Assembly (NCBI GenBank): GCA_030697555.1 | Contig: JAUYPV010000070.1 | Span: 1 to 64,000, forward strand | Length of the DNA: 64,000 nt | From: Hyphomonadaceae bacterium | GTDB taxonomy: Bacteria; Pseudomonadota; Alphaproteobacteria; Caulobacterales; Hyphomonadaceae | Direction of reading: 5' to 3' | Shown: in pieces, positions 56,061-64,000 of the stretch | How the letters are laid out: each line of letters opens with the position of its first letter | Numbering within the stretch: position 1 is the first letter of the stretch | Made by a program: the position numbers and the translations under genes | The notes under the pieces: generated by a model | The model's input: only the letters and a program-made list of their open reading frames with translations | What the model was told of the DNA's origin: nothing | Database searches by the model: none

Positions 56061-56750
56061 CTAGGCTCGCTGTGCGGCTAGAAACTTCACGACGGGCTCA
56101 TAACTCGCGACTCGGTCGGGCAGCGCGTGGTTGGCGTAGGGGCGCGCTTCATCCGTAATGGCGAGTTCGCGGCGTTCGAAGAGGTCGTTGGCCATCTGCG
56201 CGGCGTTGGCGAGCATGGGGTCGCGCCGCGAGCCAAATATGATGGTCGGCACGGTGATGCGGCGCCGGTGAGGGCCAAGATATTCGCGAAGGTGACGCTG
56301 CATCATTTCGGAGGTGGGGCCGGCGAAGCTCAGCAGAAAGCGGATCGACTGAAAGTCTTGATGACCTGCTTCGCGCGCGGCGGCGACCAGCAAGGCCGCA
56401 CCACCACCGTTGGAATAGCCCGCGATGCCTTCGGGGCGTTCGCGGCGGCAGAACTCGGCGAGATACGCCATACTCGCTTCGAGGCCGACGTATCGATCAT
56501 CGGTATAGCGGAACCAGCAGCGCGGATCCTCGAAGCCGAAGGCTTCGACCTCTTCATCGCTGCAGCCCATCCCGGTCTTGAGCAGATTGGACACGACGTC
56601 CGGCTCAAGCAAGTTGGGACCGGCCGGATAGAACCAATCAGCCAGCGCCGCGCACGCCTCTGCGCAATGCTTGAAGTGCCACTTCTGCGTCGCATGCTTG
56701 TGGGCGTTGCTGCCGAGGCAGTGCAGCGTCGCGATCTTCAACCTGCTCAT
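56061..56750 (-). CDS. FSH-family serine hydrolase
   Basis: A 229-residue alpha/beta hydrolase. The start LKIATLHCLGSNAHKHATQKWHFKHCAEAC is the first strand and oxyanion region of the FSH1 group, GYSNGG (111-116) holds nucleophile Ser113, and the terminal ANHALPDRV carries the His. GGAGG lies eight bases before the chosen ATG; the frame is open to 56837. FSH proteins hydrolyse small esters; a substrate is not known. Confidence 0.8.
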   Translation of the reverse strand: MSRLKIATLHCLGSNAHKHATQKWHFKHCAEACAALADWFYPAGPNLLEPDVVSNLLKTGMGCSDEEVEAFGFEDPRCWFRYTDDRYVGLEASMAYLAEFCRRERPEGIAGYSNGGGAALLVAAAREAGHQDFQSIRFLLSFAGPTSEMMQRHLREYLGPHRRRITVPTIIFGSRRDPMLANAAQMANDLFERRELAITDEARPYANHALPDRVASYEPVVKFLAAQRA

Positions 56751-56851
56751 CTCAATTGCCTCCCTCCACCCCCGCCCGAGCCATTTAGCCGATGTGCTTC
56801 CTCGACGATATGACAGGAAGTCGCCGACAGCGGTCATTCTGCTCGTGCAAG

Positions 56852-57766
56852 TTATTGCGGTAGGCCGGTCATCAGCTTCTCGAACGAGCCCATCGTCTCC
56901 GGGATCCGGTCGATCTTCCGGAAGGGCGCGGTGAGGAAGCGCTCGACCGCCGCGTTGAACGTGGCAGGGTCGTCGTAAGGGATGAGGTGCGTGCTATTCG
57001 AGAAGATGGCGAGCTGGGCGTTCGGCAGGCTTTTATAGATTGTAAGCATATGCTCCAGCCGGATCAGGTCGTGGTCGGCCGCCAGCACCAGGGTCGGCGC
57101 CGTGACCTTGCCCAGCAGCGCGGGAGCGATGTTGGGCTCCCTCAGCATCATACCCACGACCTTCAACTGCCGTTCGCCCGCCGGCGTGCCCTTAACATCG
57201 TCGGGCAGCTCCATCATTGACTTGATCAGCGCGTCGATCTCGGGGTCGAACGCGTCCGGCCCGGGATTGAGGTTGGCCGCCATGGAGACGATCTTTTTAA
57301 CCTTGTCGGGATGGCGCACGCCCAGCAGCAGGGCTTCGATGCCGCCGTCGCTCCAGCCGACCACGTCGACCGGGCCGGTCTTGAGATGATCGATCAACGC
57401 CGCCAAGTCGTCGGTCATCTTCTCGTAAGTGATCGGCTCGGCGCTGTCGCTGGACTTTCCCTGGTCGCGGCTGTCCATCGCGATCACCTTGTACTTCGCC
57501 TTGAAGTGATCGATTTGCGCCGCAAGAGTGCCGAGGCTGCCGCCATTGCCATGCACGAGCAGCAGCGGTTCGCCCTGACCATAGATCTCGTAATACAGCG
57601 TCACTCCCTCGTGGACGAAGGTTCCGCTGGCGTCTTTGTTGGCGCCGTAGGGGATCGCCGCTGCAGGTGTTGCCGCGGCCGGCGCCGGCTCCGGCGCCTT
57701 GGTGGCCGGTGCGCACGCACAGGCGAGCATAATCGCAACGGATACGGCAGGTATGAGACGCTTCAT
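56852..57766 (-). CDS. Alpha/beta hydrolase lipoprotein, paralogue of 27028
   Basis: A 304-residue protein with a short hydrophobic N terminus ending in Cys (about 16-18, AIMLACAC) that can serve as a lipobox, followed by an Ala/Pro-rich linker. The hydrolase domain has YYEIYGQGEPLLLVHGNGG (about 58-76), the nucleophile elbow GWSDGG with Ser139, and STHLIPYDDP with the catalytic His. It matches the lipoprotein hydrolase at 27028 in the YGQGEPL..HG block and layout. The frame extends upstream to 57901 but the ATG at 57766 gives the signal peptide. Confidence 0.82.
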   Translation of the reverse strand: MKRLIPAVSVAIMLACACAPATKAPEPAPAAATPAAAIPYGANKDASGTFVHEGVTLYYEIYGQGEPLLLVHGNGGSLGTLAAQIDHFKAKYKVIAMDSRDQGKSSDSAEPITYEKMTDDLAALIDHLKTGPVDVVGWSDGGIEALLLGVRHPDKVKKIVSMAANLNPGPDAFDPEIDALIKSMMELPDDVKGTPAGERQLKVVGMMLREPNIAPALLGKVTAPTLVLAADHDLIRLEHMLTIYKSLPNAQLAIFSNSTHLIPYDDPATFNAAVERFLTAPFRKIDRIPETMGSFEKLMTGLPQ

Positions 57767-58038
57767 GGAAGACCCCGAGGCAGCGATCCGATTGCAGGAG
57801 CAACGGAGCAAGCAACCATCGGAAGGCTGCGGCGTCGGGTCAAGCGTTTGCAGATGTGAATGTCGCAAATGGGCTGCGGGTTCAATTGATCGCCGCAACA
57901 AAGGCGGTCGGGCGGGATCAGATCGCCTCTCGTCCGGAGTTGGACAGATTCCGCCGTTCGACCTGAACCTCGGACCGACCGAGACCCGCGGCTATTTCCA
58001 GCGGCATAGTCATACCGCCCGCATAGCGGAAATGATGA

Positions 58039-58695
58039 TCAGAACTCGATATCGAGCTCTTCGATCTCGATCGGTTCGGCTTTCGATTCCTCGAACCATT
58101 GCTGCATGGGCGGCCAATCCATGATGCGGTCGCGGTATTCGGCGGCCTTGCCTTCCAGCGCGACATCGTAGGTGACGAAGCGGGTGCAGACGGGCGCGTA
58201 CATCGCGTCAGCGAGCGTCGGCCGGTCGCCGAACAGGAAGCGGCCGCGATAGGCCTCGAAGCATTCGTTCCAGATGGTCAGCACCCGGCGGATGTCCGAC
58301 CGGGCGCCGGTGAAGACGCGATAGCCCGGGTAGCGGGCGCGCAGGTTCATCGGCAGGGCGGAGCGCAGGTTGTAGAAGCCGGCGTGCATCTCCCCCACCA
58401 CCGACCGGCAATGGGCGCGCTTGATCCGCTCGGCGGGCAGGAGTTCGGCCTTGGGGAAGTTTTCCTCGAGGTATTCGGCTATCGCCATGGTGTCCCAGAC
58501 GCTGGCCCCGTCATGGTCGAGCCGGGGGGTCAGCACGGTCGGGGACAGCAAAAGCAGCTCCGCCCGGTTGTTGGGATCGTCGATCGAGACGCTCTCGACC
58601 TCCACGTCCAAGCCGGCCATCTGGCAGAAAAGCCATGCCCGCAAGGACCAGGACGAGTAGTTCCTGCTCGAAATAGTCAGCGTCGCGCCTGCCAT
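58039..58695 (-). CDS. Glutathione S-transferase
   Basis: A 218-residue transferase of a zeta/omega-like group. The N domain has LTISSRNYSSWSLRAWLFCQMAGL (the SSxCS-like active region has Ser instead of Cys) and SPTVLTPRLDHDGASVWDTMAIAEYLEENFP (glutathione pocket). The helical C domain ends FGDRPTLADAMYAPVCTRFVTYD. GGAAAG is eight bases before the ATG at 58695; a frame with 12 extra residues is open. It is divergent from phaZ. Confidence 0.85.
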   Translation of the reverse strand: MAGATLTISSRNYSSWSLRAWLFCQMAGLDVEVESVSIDDPNNRAELLLLSPTVLTPRLDHDGASVWDTMAIAEYLEENFPKAELLPAERIKRAHCRSVVGEMHAGFYNLRSALPMNLRARYPGYRVFTGARSDIRRVLTIWNECFEAYRGRFLFGDRPTLADAMYAPVCTRFVTYDVALEGKAAEYRDRIMDWPPMQQWFEESKAEPIEIEELDIEF

Positions 58696-58823
58696 CACGG
58701 CACTTTCCTTGCCCTTAATCCATATATGCAATCGTATGTCGCAGTGCAGTACGCTGGGAACTAGGCTTCCTTATGGAAGCCGTCGGGGCCACGCATCTGC
58801 CTAGAATTAGAGCGCGCCGGGAC

Positions 58824-60038
58824 ATGTGGTACCACATCTACGAGGCCCAGATGCAGGCTTCGGCGCCGTTTCGCGCCGCCGCGCTCGCAGCCCTGCAGAT
58901 GCGGGGGAGCCTGAACGGGGCGGCAAATTCGCCTGGGGCGCGCCGCGTGCTCGCCGCCCTGGAGATGGCAAGCCGCGCCACGCTGACACACGTCTCCCAG
59001 CCTTTCGGTATCACTTCGGTCAAAGTCGAGAACCGTGAAGCGAAGGTTACCGAGGAGGTCGCCCTCGACCTGCCCTTCGGCAACATGCTGCATTTCAAGA
59101 AGGACATCGACGCCCCCCAGCCGCGCGTACTTATTGTCGCTCCCCTCTCAGGGCACTTCGCCACGCTGCTGCGCGGCACCGTTCGCACCATGCTGCAGGA
59201 CCATGACGTCTACATCACCGACTGGAAGAACGCCCGCAGCATACCCGTCACCGCCGGGCGGTTCGGGTTCGAGGAGTATGTCGACTACCTGATCAAGATG
59301 CTGGAGCACCTCGGCCCCGGCGCCCACATCGTCGCCGTGTGCCAGCCCTGCGTGCAGGCCATAGTCGCTACCGCCGTCATGGCGGCGCAGAAACATCCGT
59401 GCGAACCGCGCAGCCTGACCCTGATGGCTGGCCCCATCGACTGCCGGATCAACCCGACCACGGTCAACGACCTTGCGACCGAACATCCGATCGAGTGGTT
59501 CAGGAACAACCTGATCTCGAGCGTGCCCTTCCCGCTACCGGGCTGGGGCCGCCGGGTCTATCCGGGTTTCATGCAGCTTACCGCCTTCATGGCGATGAAC
59601 CCCGAGCGCCACATGGATGCGCACAAGACACTCTACAGACATCTCGTCGAAGGCGACGAGGAGCAGGCGGAGGTCATCAAGACCTTCTACGACGAGTATT
59701 TCGCCGTGCTGGACCTGACCGAGGAGTTCTACCTCGAGACCGTGCAGTGGGTGTTCCAGGAGATGCGCCTGCCGCTGGGCCGCCTGAAGCATCACGGCGA
59801 GCCGGTCGATTGCTCGGCGATCAGGCGCACGGCGCTGCTGACGGTCGAGGGCGAGCGGGACGATATCTGCTCGGTCGGCCAGACGGCGGCGGCGCACGAA
59901 CTGGTCACCAAGCTCCGCCCCCACCTGCGCAGCCACCACCTGCAGCCGGGCGTCGGCCACTATGGCGTGTTCAATGGCCGGCGCTGGGACAACCAGATCT
60001 ACCCGACCGTGCGCAGCGTGATCCTGTCAGTCGAATAG
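58824..60038 (+). CDS. phaZ: Intracellular polyhydroxyalkanoate depolymerase
   Basis: A 404-residue PHA granule-associated depolymerase. The family start, MWYHIYEAQMQASAPFRAAA, is at 58824, although the frame opens 17 codons earlier (58773). The catalytic Cys lies in VCQPCVQA (residues about 172-179; known family members use a Cys nucleophile in this CQPC box), DCRINPTTVN follows, and the terminal blocks GERDDICSVGQT and GVGHYGVFNGRRW give the Asp and His. It degrades stored polyhydroxybutyrate in the cytoplasm, so the organism makes PHA. Confidence 0.93.
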   Translation: MWYHIYEAQMQASAPFRAAALAALQMRGSLNGAANSPGARRVLAALEMASRATLTHVSQPFGITSVKVENREAKVTEEVALDLPFGNMLHFKKDIDAPQPRVLIVAPLSGHFATLLRGTVRTMLQDHDVYITDWKNARSIPVTAGRFGFEEYVDYLIKMLEHLGPGAHIVAVCQPCVQAIVATAVMAAQKHPCEPRSLTLMAGPIDCRINPTTVNDLATEHPIEWFRNNLISSVPFPLPGWGRRVYPGFMQLTAFMAMNPERHMDAHKTLYRHLVEGDEEQAEVIKTFYDEYFAVLDLTEEFYLETVQWVFQEMRLPLGRLKHHGEPVDCSAIRRTALLTVEGERDDICSVGQTAAAHELVTKLRPHLRSHHLQPGVGHYGVFNGRRWDNQIYPTVRSVILSVE

Positions 60039-60047
60039 GCCTGTCGC

Positions 60048-61082
60048 CTACTCGTCCGCCTCAAGGCCAGCGAAGATCGACTTCTCGGGCGGATGCTCGC
60101 GGCCGTCGGCTTCGAGCTGGCGGGCGCCGGCGAGGATGCCGAACATGCCGTAATTGCCTTCGTGGCAGGCGTATTCATAGACCGGCTCGGGGGAAGCCCG
60201 CAGGACCTGCTCGCCGCTCCAGGCCTGCGTGTAGAGCAAGGGATCCTCGATGCGGAACTGGTAGAGGATCTCGTTATCCTTCCAGCGCGTGAAACGCTCG
60301 GTCGCTTTGCCTGTCGCGGTGATGTGCGGGCGCTGGTCCTGGCGCACGTTGACGGTTTCGACCACCAGCGTGTCGCCTTCGTACCAGGCGACCGAGTCGC
60401 CGCCGAAGTTCGCGATGGCGGTGGGCCCGTGGCGGGCCTCGCTGGCGGATTTGACGATCGGGATGACGCGGACTTCGTGGATCATCTCCGCGTCGATCAT
60501 CAGATGGTCCGGCGTCTGAACGAGCTGGAAGTTGTTGTTGTACATCCCGTTGCCGAAGACCGGGCCGAGACGGGCGTAGGAGACGCAGCGCTCCTGCACC
60601 GGGCGGCCCTCGGGGCCGTCATAGGTCGGCTTCATCTGCGGTCGCTTGCCCGGCCTGTAAGGGATCATGCCGTCGGCGGGACTGGTGATCCAGGCGGTGC
60701 GGACGTCGTTTCCGATGCGGGCATAGTCCGAGCCCGGCTCGAGCCAGAAGCGGTTGTAGCCGCGGCTGGCGTTGCCGTCAGCCAGCAGTTGATCCGACGC
60801 CTTCTTGTCGATCTGGGAGCGGCCGGCCTCCTGCTTCGTCATCAGGGTGTAGACGTTCTTCCGGAGCAGCGCGGAGGCTTCGGCTTCGTTGACGGTGACC
60901 GCAGAAGCGCCGACGGGCCGCTGCAGCGTCGTGAGAGACGCATTGGTCCAGAAGCCCGAGAGTTCGGGGGCGCCCCAGCTGGTCCGGGGCGGGGCGTAGT
61001 TGCTGGCGACCTGGGCGAACGCCGCGCCCGAGCCGGCCATGATTACGGTTACTGCCGCAAAGGTGAGTAGATTGGTCCTCAT
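60048..61082 (-). CDS. Secreted protein, paralogue of the gene at 25893
   Basis: A 344-residue exported protein with a signal peptide (about 1-24). It shares with the gene at 25893 the blocks PRTSWGAPELSGFWTN, NASRGYNRFW, PVFGNGMYNNNFQLVQTP, HEVRVIP, GDSVAWYEGDTLVVETVNV, RFTRW, YEYACHEGNYGMFGILAGAR and EKSIFAG. The family has no known reaction that I can state. It converges on phaZ with a short gap. Confidence 0.75.
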   Translation of the reverse strand: MRTNLLTFAAVTVIMAGSGAAFAQVASNYAPPRTSWGAPELSGFWTNASLTTLQRPVGASAVTVNEAEASALLRKNVYTLMTKQEAGRSQIDKKASDQLLADGNASRGYNRFWLEPGSDYARIGNDVRTAWITSPADGMIPYRPGKRPQMKPTYDGPEGRPVQERCVSYARLGPVFGNGMYNNNFQLVQTPDHLMIDAEMIHEVRVIPIVKSASEARHGPTAIANFGGDSVAWYEGDTLVVETVNVRQDQRPHITATGKATERFTRWKDNEILYQFRIEDPLLYTQAWSGEQVLRASPEPVYEYACHEGNYGMFGILAGARQLEADGREHPPEKSIFAGLEADE

Positions 61083-61213
61083 TGCGCTTCCCCTGTGTCA
61101 GGCCTTTTTGCCTGATCGTCTGGTTCGAGGATCATGAGCCCGCCAGCGATGATTTACCATCGCCTCAGCGAGTTGTGTGGAGCGCTGCGGCCGTCCGCGA
61201 GCCTGAAAATGGA

Positions 61214-61245
61214 AAGGCCCGGCGGATAAGCCACCGGGCCCTTCT
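61214..61245 (-). terminator. Rho-independent-like terminator of the hlyIII gene
   Basis: GGCCCGG (61216-61222) pairs with CCGGGCC (61234-61240), with a further GG/CC pair inside and a 5-nt loop. Read on the minus strand the stem is followed by TTTCCATTTTC. It lies 37 bp beyond the stop of the hlyIII-like gene. Confidence 0.6.
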
Positions 61246-61281
61246 ACCTGTGTGGCCGGTATGCCGGCCTACCCACCAAAC

Positions 61282-61977
61282 TCAGATCACGCTCGTAGCG
61301 GCGATGTCGAAGTAGATCGCCAGGAAGTGGCACGAGGCGGCCGCGACAACGAAGCCGTGCCAGATCGCCGAATTGAACGGCAGCTTCTTGTTGACGTGGA
61401 AGACCACGCCGACCGTGTAGAGGATGCCGCCGGCGGCCAGCAGGCCGAGGCCGAGGGGCGAAAGCTTGTGAATCAGCTGGTCGGCGATCGCCAGCGCGGC
61501 CCAGCCGAGCACCAGGTACATCGCGATGTAGACCCTGGGGGCGTTCCAGCGGGCGAGCAGGTTGAGCGCCACGCCGGCCAGGGCGACCGTCCAGACGACG
61601 GCGAGAACCGTCCAGGCCATCGGCCCGTCGAGCTTGGCCAACATGAACGGCGTGTAAGACGCCGCGATCATGATGAAGATGCCCGATAGGTCGAAACGCT
61701 CGAACAGGCGGGAGAGTTTCTCGTTGGTGTTCGAATTGTAGAGGGCGGAGCAGCCCAGCATCGCCAGCAGGCCGAGGGAATAGACCAGCAAGGCGGCCGT
61801 GAGCTTCACGCTGCCGGAGGTGGCGGCCGTAGTGACAAGAAGGATACAGCCGCCGATGGCGAGCGCGATGCCGACCACGTGAACGATCACATCAGCCAGC
61901 CACTCGGCGCGGCGCGCCTGCGGATACCAGTAGGCGTCCACGGCTTCGGCGTTCGAAAGTGCGATGTGCGTCTTCAT
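61282..61977 (-). CDS. Hemolysin III (HlyIII/PAQR) family protein
   Basis: A 231-residue seven-helix membrane protein. Span 1 (about 28-48) begins after EWLADVIVHVVGIALAIGGC. GLLAMLGCSALYNSNT and FDLSGIFIMIAASYTPFML are family signatures, and the C-terminal block FNSAIWHGFVVAAASCHFLAIYF holds the His pair of the PAQR metal site. Bacterial HlyIII proteins are poorly understood, with proposed ceramidase-like or channel roles. AAGGAGG lies upstream of the ATG; a longer frame to 62148 is not used. A terminator follows at 61214-61245. Confidence 0.85.
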   Translation of the reverse strand: MKTHIALSNAEAVDAYWYPQARRAEWLADVIVHVVGIALAIGGCILLVTTAATSGSVKLTAALLVYSLGLLAMLGCSALYNSNTNEKLSRLFERFDLSGIFIMIAASYTPFMLAKLDGPMAWTVLAVVWTVALAGVALNLLARWNAPRVYIAMYLVLGWAALAIADQLIHKLSPLGLGLLAAGGILYTVGVVFHVNKKLPFNSAIWHGFVVAAASCHFLAIYFDIAATSVI

Positions 61978-62468
61978 GGTCTGCGCCCTCCTTTCGACGG
62001 GGGCTCGTTCTGAATGTTCGGACCAATGGTTGGTTCCGATGCGAGCATCAGGCCACTGGACGCAGGCGGCAGTACGACGCGATTGAGTCAAATCATGTCG
62101 AACTGCGGACATGTGGGAATGCACTTCGCCACGAGAATGAACTCGCATTCAGTTGCGCTGCGGATGTGACTTTTCCGCCGCTGTTCCTGAACTTGCGTTC
62201 ACAGATGTGGAAGGCCGGGCGCATTCTCGCCAATGCCGGTTCGACCTTGAGTTGATGATGCCAGAACATGGTTGAAGTCGGCTTTGTACGATCGATGCAA
62301 TTTGTCGGATCGGCACATCCTCGCCGGAGACGCGATGCTGCATTTGCTTCGGCTGAAGCGGGCGCGAATTCTGTCTACTTTCGGGCAAAGCCTCTTCGCG
62401 AAAAATTCGGCGCCAATTGCGCAGCGCCTGCCCTTGCAGATCGGCAAGCGCCGCCCTACTCCGCCGAG
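61978..62468. other. 491-bp gene-free region
   Basis: Between the divergent hlyIII and GNAT genes I see no supported gene. The plus frame at 62272-62472 (66 aa, basic) and minus frames here have no family signature. Composition is somewhat lower in GC than neighbouring genes, as expected for spacer with two outward promoters. Confidence 0.5.
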
Positions 62469-63134
62469 ATGACCGACCTGTCGACATGGACAAAGCGGCC
62501 GGCGCCCGGGCTGACGGCGCTCGACGGGCGGCTCGTCCGGCTCGAACCGCTCGACTGGGACAGGCATGGCGAAGGCGTCTTCTCGGCGGTCGGCGGCGAG
62601 GCCAATGCGGGGATCTGGACGTGGATGCCGGTCGGCCCCTTTCACGACATCGGCTCGCTCAAGGTCTTCCTGCGCGGCCAGCACGAGCGCGAGCAGTGGA
62701 ACACCATGGTGATCCGCGACCGGGCGTCGTCGGAAGTCCTCGGCATGGCGACCTACATGCGCATCCGCGAGGCGCACGGCAGCGCCGAAATCGGCTGCGT
62801 CGCCTTCGGGCCGAAGCTGACCCGTACCCCACACGCGACCGAAGCCTTCGCCCTGATGGCCGGCCACATCTTCGACCTCGGCTATCGGCGCTATGAGTGG
62901 AAGTGCAATTTCGACAACCTGGCCTCCAAACGGGCGGCGGAGCGATTCGGCTTCGTTTTCGAGGGCGTCTTCCGGAACGACATGGTCACCAAGGGGAAGT
63001 CGCGCGATACGGCCTGGTATTCGATTACCGGCGCGGAATGGCCGACTCTCCGGCTTGCCCTGGAGCAGTGGCTTGCGCCTGACAACTTTGGGCCTGATGG
63101 TGGGCAGGCAAGGACGCTTGAGTCCTTCCGATAG
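62469..63134 (+). CDS. GNAT acetyltransferase (RimJ/RimL type)
   Basis: A 221-residue N-acetyltransferase. The blocks LDGRLVRLEPLDWDRHGEGVF, GMATYMRIREAHGSAEIGCVAFGPKLTRTPHATEAFALM (the acetyl-CoA loop) and YRRYEWKCNFDNLASKRAAERFGFVFEGVFRNDMV are those of the RimJ/L-like Acetyltransf_3 group. The start at 62469 begins MTDLSTWTKRPAPGL; the frame is open 67 codons earlier. It is followed by a VOC gene 19 bp on and may be co-transcribed. The acceptor is unknown. Confidence 0.85.
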   Translation: MTDLSTWTKRPAPGLTALDGRLVRLEPLDWDRHGEGVFSAVGGEANAGIWTWMPVGPFHDIGSLKVFLRGQHEREQWNTMVIRDRASSEVLGMATYMRIREAHGSAEIGCVAFGPKLTRTPHATEAFALMAGHIFDLGYRRYEWKCNFDNLASKRAAERFGFVFEGVFRNDMVTKGKSRDTAWYSITGAEWPTLRLALEQWLAPDNFGPDGGQARTLESFR

Positions 63135-63153
63135 AAATTGGCCGTCGACCAAA

Positions 63154-64000
63154 ATGATTACCGGCCTGGACCACGCCCTGATCGTCTGCCCATCGATCGA
63201 TGATGGCGAGGCGGTCTATTCCGCCCTGCTCGGCCGCGAACCGGACTGGCGCTCGAACGATCCGGGCGGTTCGGCCACCATCATCTTCCAGCTCGAGAAC
63301 ACCGCGCTCGAGATCATGTCGCCGACGGGCGGCGGGCCGCTTGCCCGGCGCCTTCACTCGATGATCGACCAGGACGGACCCGGCCTGAAATCCCTGATCT
63401 TCGCGACCAACGACATCAATGAGGCGCGCGCCATGATGGACCGCCGCGCGCTCAAGCCGGAGGAGATCGTCGCAGGCGAAAGCGTCAACCAGCTCGGCGG
63501 CAAGGCGCGCTACTGGTCGCGTGTGCGGCTGGACGATGCGGCGACGCACGGCGTGCGCATTTTCGTCCTGCAGCGTCGCCAGCCGGACCCACTGATCGTG
63601 AAGCCGGGCAAGCCGGACGCCGTCGTCAGCCTCGACCACGTCGTGATCAACACGGCCAACCCGGAACGCGCCGTCGCCTTCTATGGCGGGCGGCTTGGCC
63701 TGCGGTTGGCGCTCGACCGCGCCAATCCCGACTGGGACATGCGCCTCATGTTCTTCCGCACCGGCGCGCTGACCATCGAGCTGGCTCACAAGATCTCGGG
63801 CGGCGTCGGCAACCAGCCCGACAAGCTGTGGGGCCTGAGCTGGCGTGTCCCGGATGTCGACGCCGCCCACGCCCGGCTGGAGAAGGCCAACATCGCGGTC
63901 ACTTCGGTGAGGGCCGGACGCAGGCCAGGCACGCGCGTATTTTCGGTAAGGGACGGCACGCTCAACACGCCGACGCTGATTCTGTCGGCGGAGCCTGCGG
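63154..64000 (+). CDS. VOC family (glyoxalase-like) protein, cut by the window end
   Basis: The reading frame is open from the ATG at 63154 to the edge at 64000 (282 codons, no stop), so the gene is 3'-partial. It begins MITGLDHALIVCPSIDDGEAVY and continues as a first glyoxalase-like module (GLKSLIFATNDINEARAMM). A second module follows: VSLDHVVINTANPERAVAFYGGRLGLRLAL and MFFRTGALTIELAHKI, then GLSWRVPDVDAAHARLEKANI. Two modules in one chain suggest a glyoxalase/bleomycin-resistance or extradiol-like member. It follows the GNAT gene by 19 bp. Confidence 0.85.
   Translation, partial: MITGLDHALIVCPSIDDGEAVYSALLGREPDWRSNDPGGSATIIFQLENTALEIMSPTGGGPLARRLHSMIDQDGPGLKSLIFATNDINEARAMMDRRALKPEEIVAGESVNQLGGKARYWSRVRLDDAATHGVRIFVLQRRQPDPLIVKPGKPDAVVSLDHVVINTANPERAVAFYGGRLGLRLALDRANPDWDMRLMFFRTGALTIELAHKISGGVGNQPDKLWGLSWRVPDVDAAHARLEKANIAVTSVRAGRRPGTRVFSVRDGTLNTPTLILSAEPA

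Noticed and set aside
62272-62472. 66-aa plus-strand frame before the GNAT gene
   Set aside because: Basic, no motif, and overlaps the probable promoter region.

Overview
The window is a high-GC, gene-dense stretch of an alphaproteobacterial chromosome, probably Caulobacterales/Hyphomonadaceae-like. That placement is an inference from gene content: a 2-oxoglutarate dehydrogenase/succinyl-CoA synthetase cluster, an intracellular PHA depolymerase, an orphan DUF2793 (gene transfer agent type) fibre gene, carotenoid oxygenase with DUF2141, and promoters that would give leaderless mRNAs. I see no rRNA, tRNA, insertion sequence, CRISPR array or prophage.

Layout. 1-700: a hairpin-rich stretch with no convincing gene, then copy 1 of a 176-177 bp dispersed repeat whose second copy lies at 38260-38436. 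700-11650: a lipase-like hydrolase, then the TCA block on the minus strand (sucC-sucD, and sucA-sucB-two membrane proteins-lpd). The block is split by an opposite-strand SdpR-type regulator plus membrane protein (8742-9505) that carries its own 20-bp inverted-repeat operator. The genes often found beside it elsewhere are displaced: zapE at 28.3 kb and mdh at 32.6 kb. 11.7-25.3 kb: MFS transporter, a protein with an internal duplication, a DUF2141/carotenoid oxygenase/P450 operon, a LytTR regulator, a TAXI binding protein, an aldo/keto reductase-TetR pair with a perfect operator, CreD-like protein, acyltransferase and a lone receiver protein. 25.3-42.6 kb: many small secreted proteins and lipoproteins, mdh-rfbD, a MarR/VOC divergent pair, CHAP protein, thioesterase, adenine deaminase and a formyltransferase. 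42.6-50 kb: DUF2793 fibre protein, two glutathione transferases (one with a lipoprotein signal), TetR, DgkA, nitronate monooxygenase and leuC. 50-64 kb: a low-GC two-gene cassette (50095-50895), tandem 3D-domain proteins, an MsrQ-like protein, a second receiver protein, hydrolases, phaZ, HlyIII, GNAT and a VOC gene cut by the window edge.

Most interesting item: the cassette at about 50.06-50.90 kb. A 59-aa basic protein overlaps (GTGA) the start of a Rossmann/TIR-like protein, at clearly lower GC than the neighbours. The second gene is out of frame by one base at a G5 run, and removing one G gives a clean 207-aa protein. Other good leads are three promoters with operators sitting on the -35 or spacer, the dispersed repeat, a tandemly duplicated gene 3' end behind a thioesterase, and a 12-bp stem terminator-like hairpin in a divergent gap where no gene is known.
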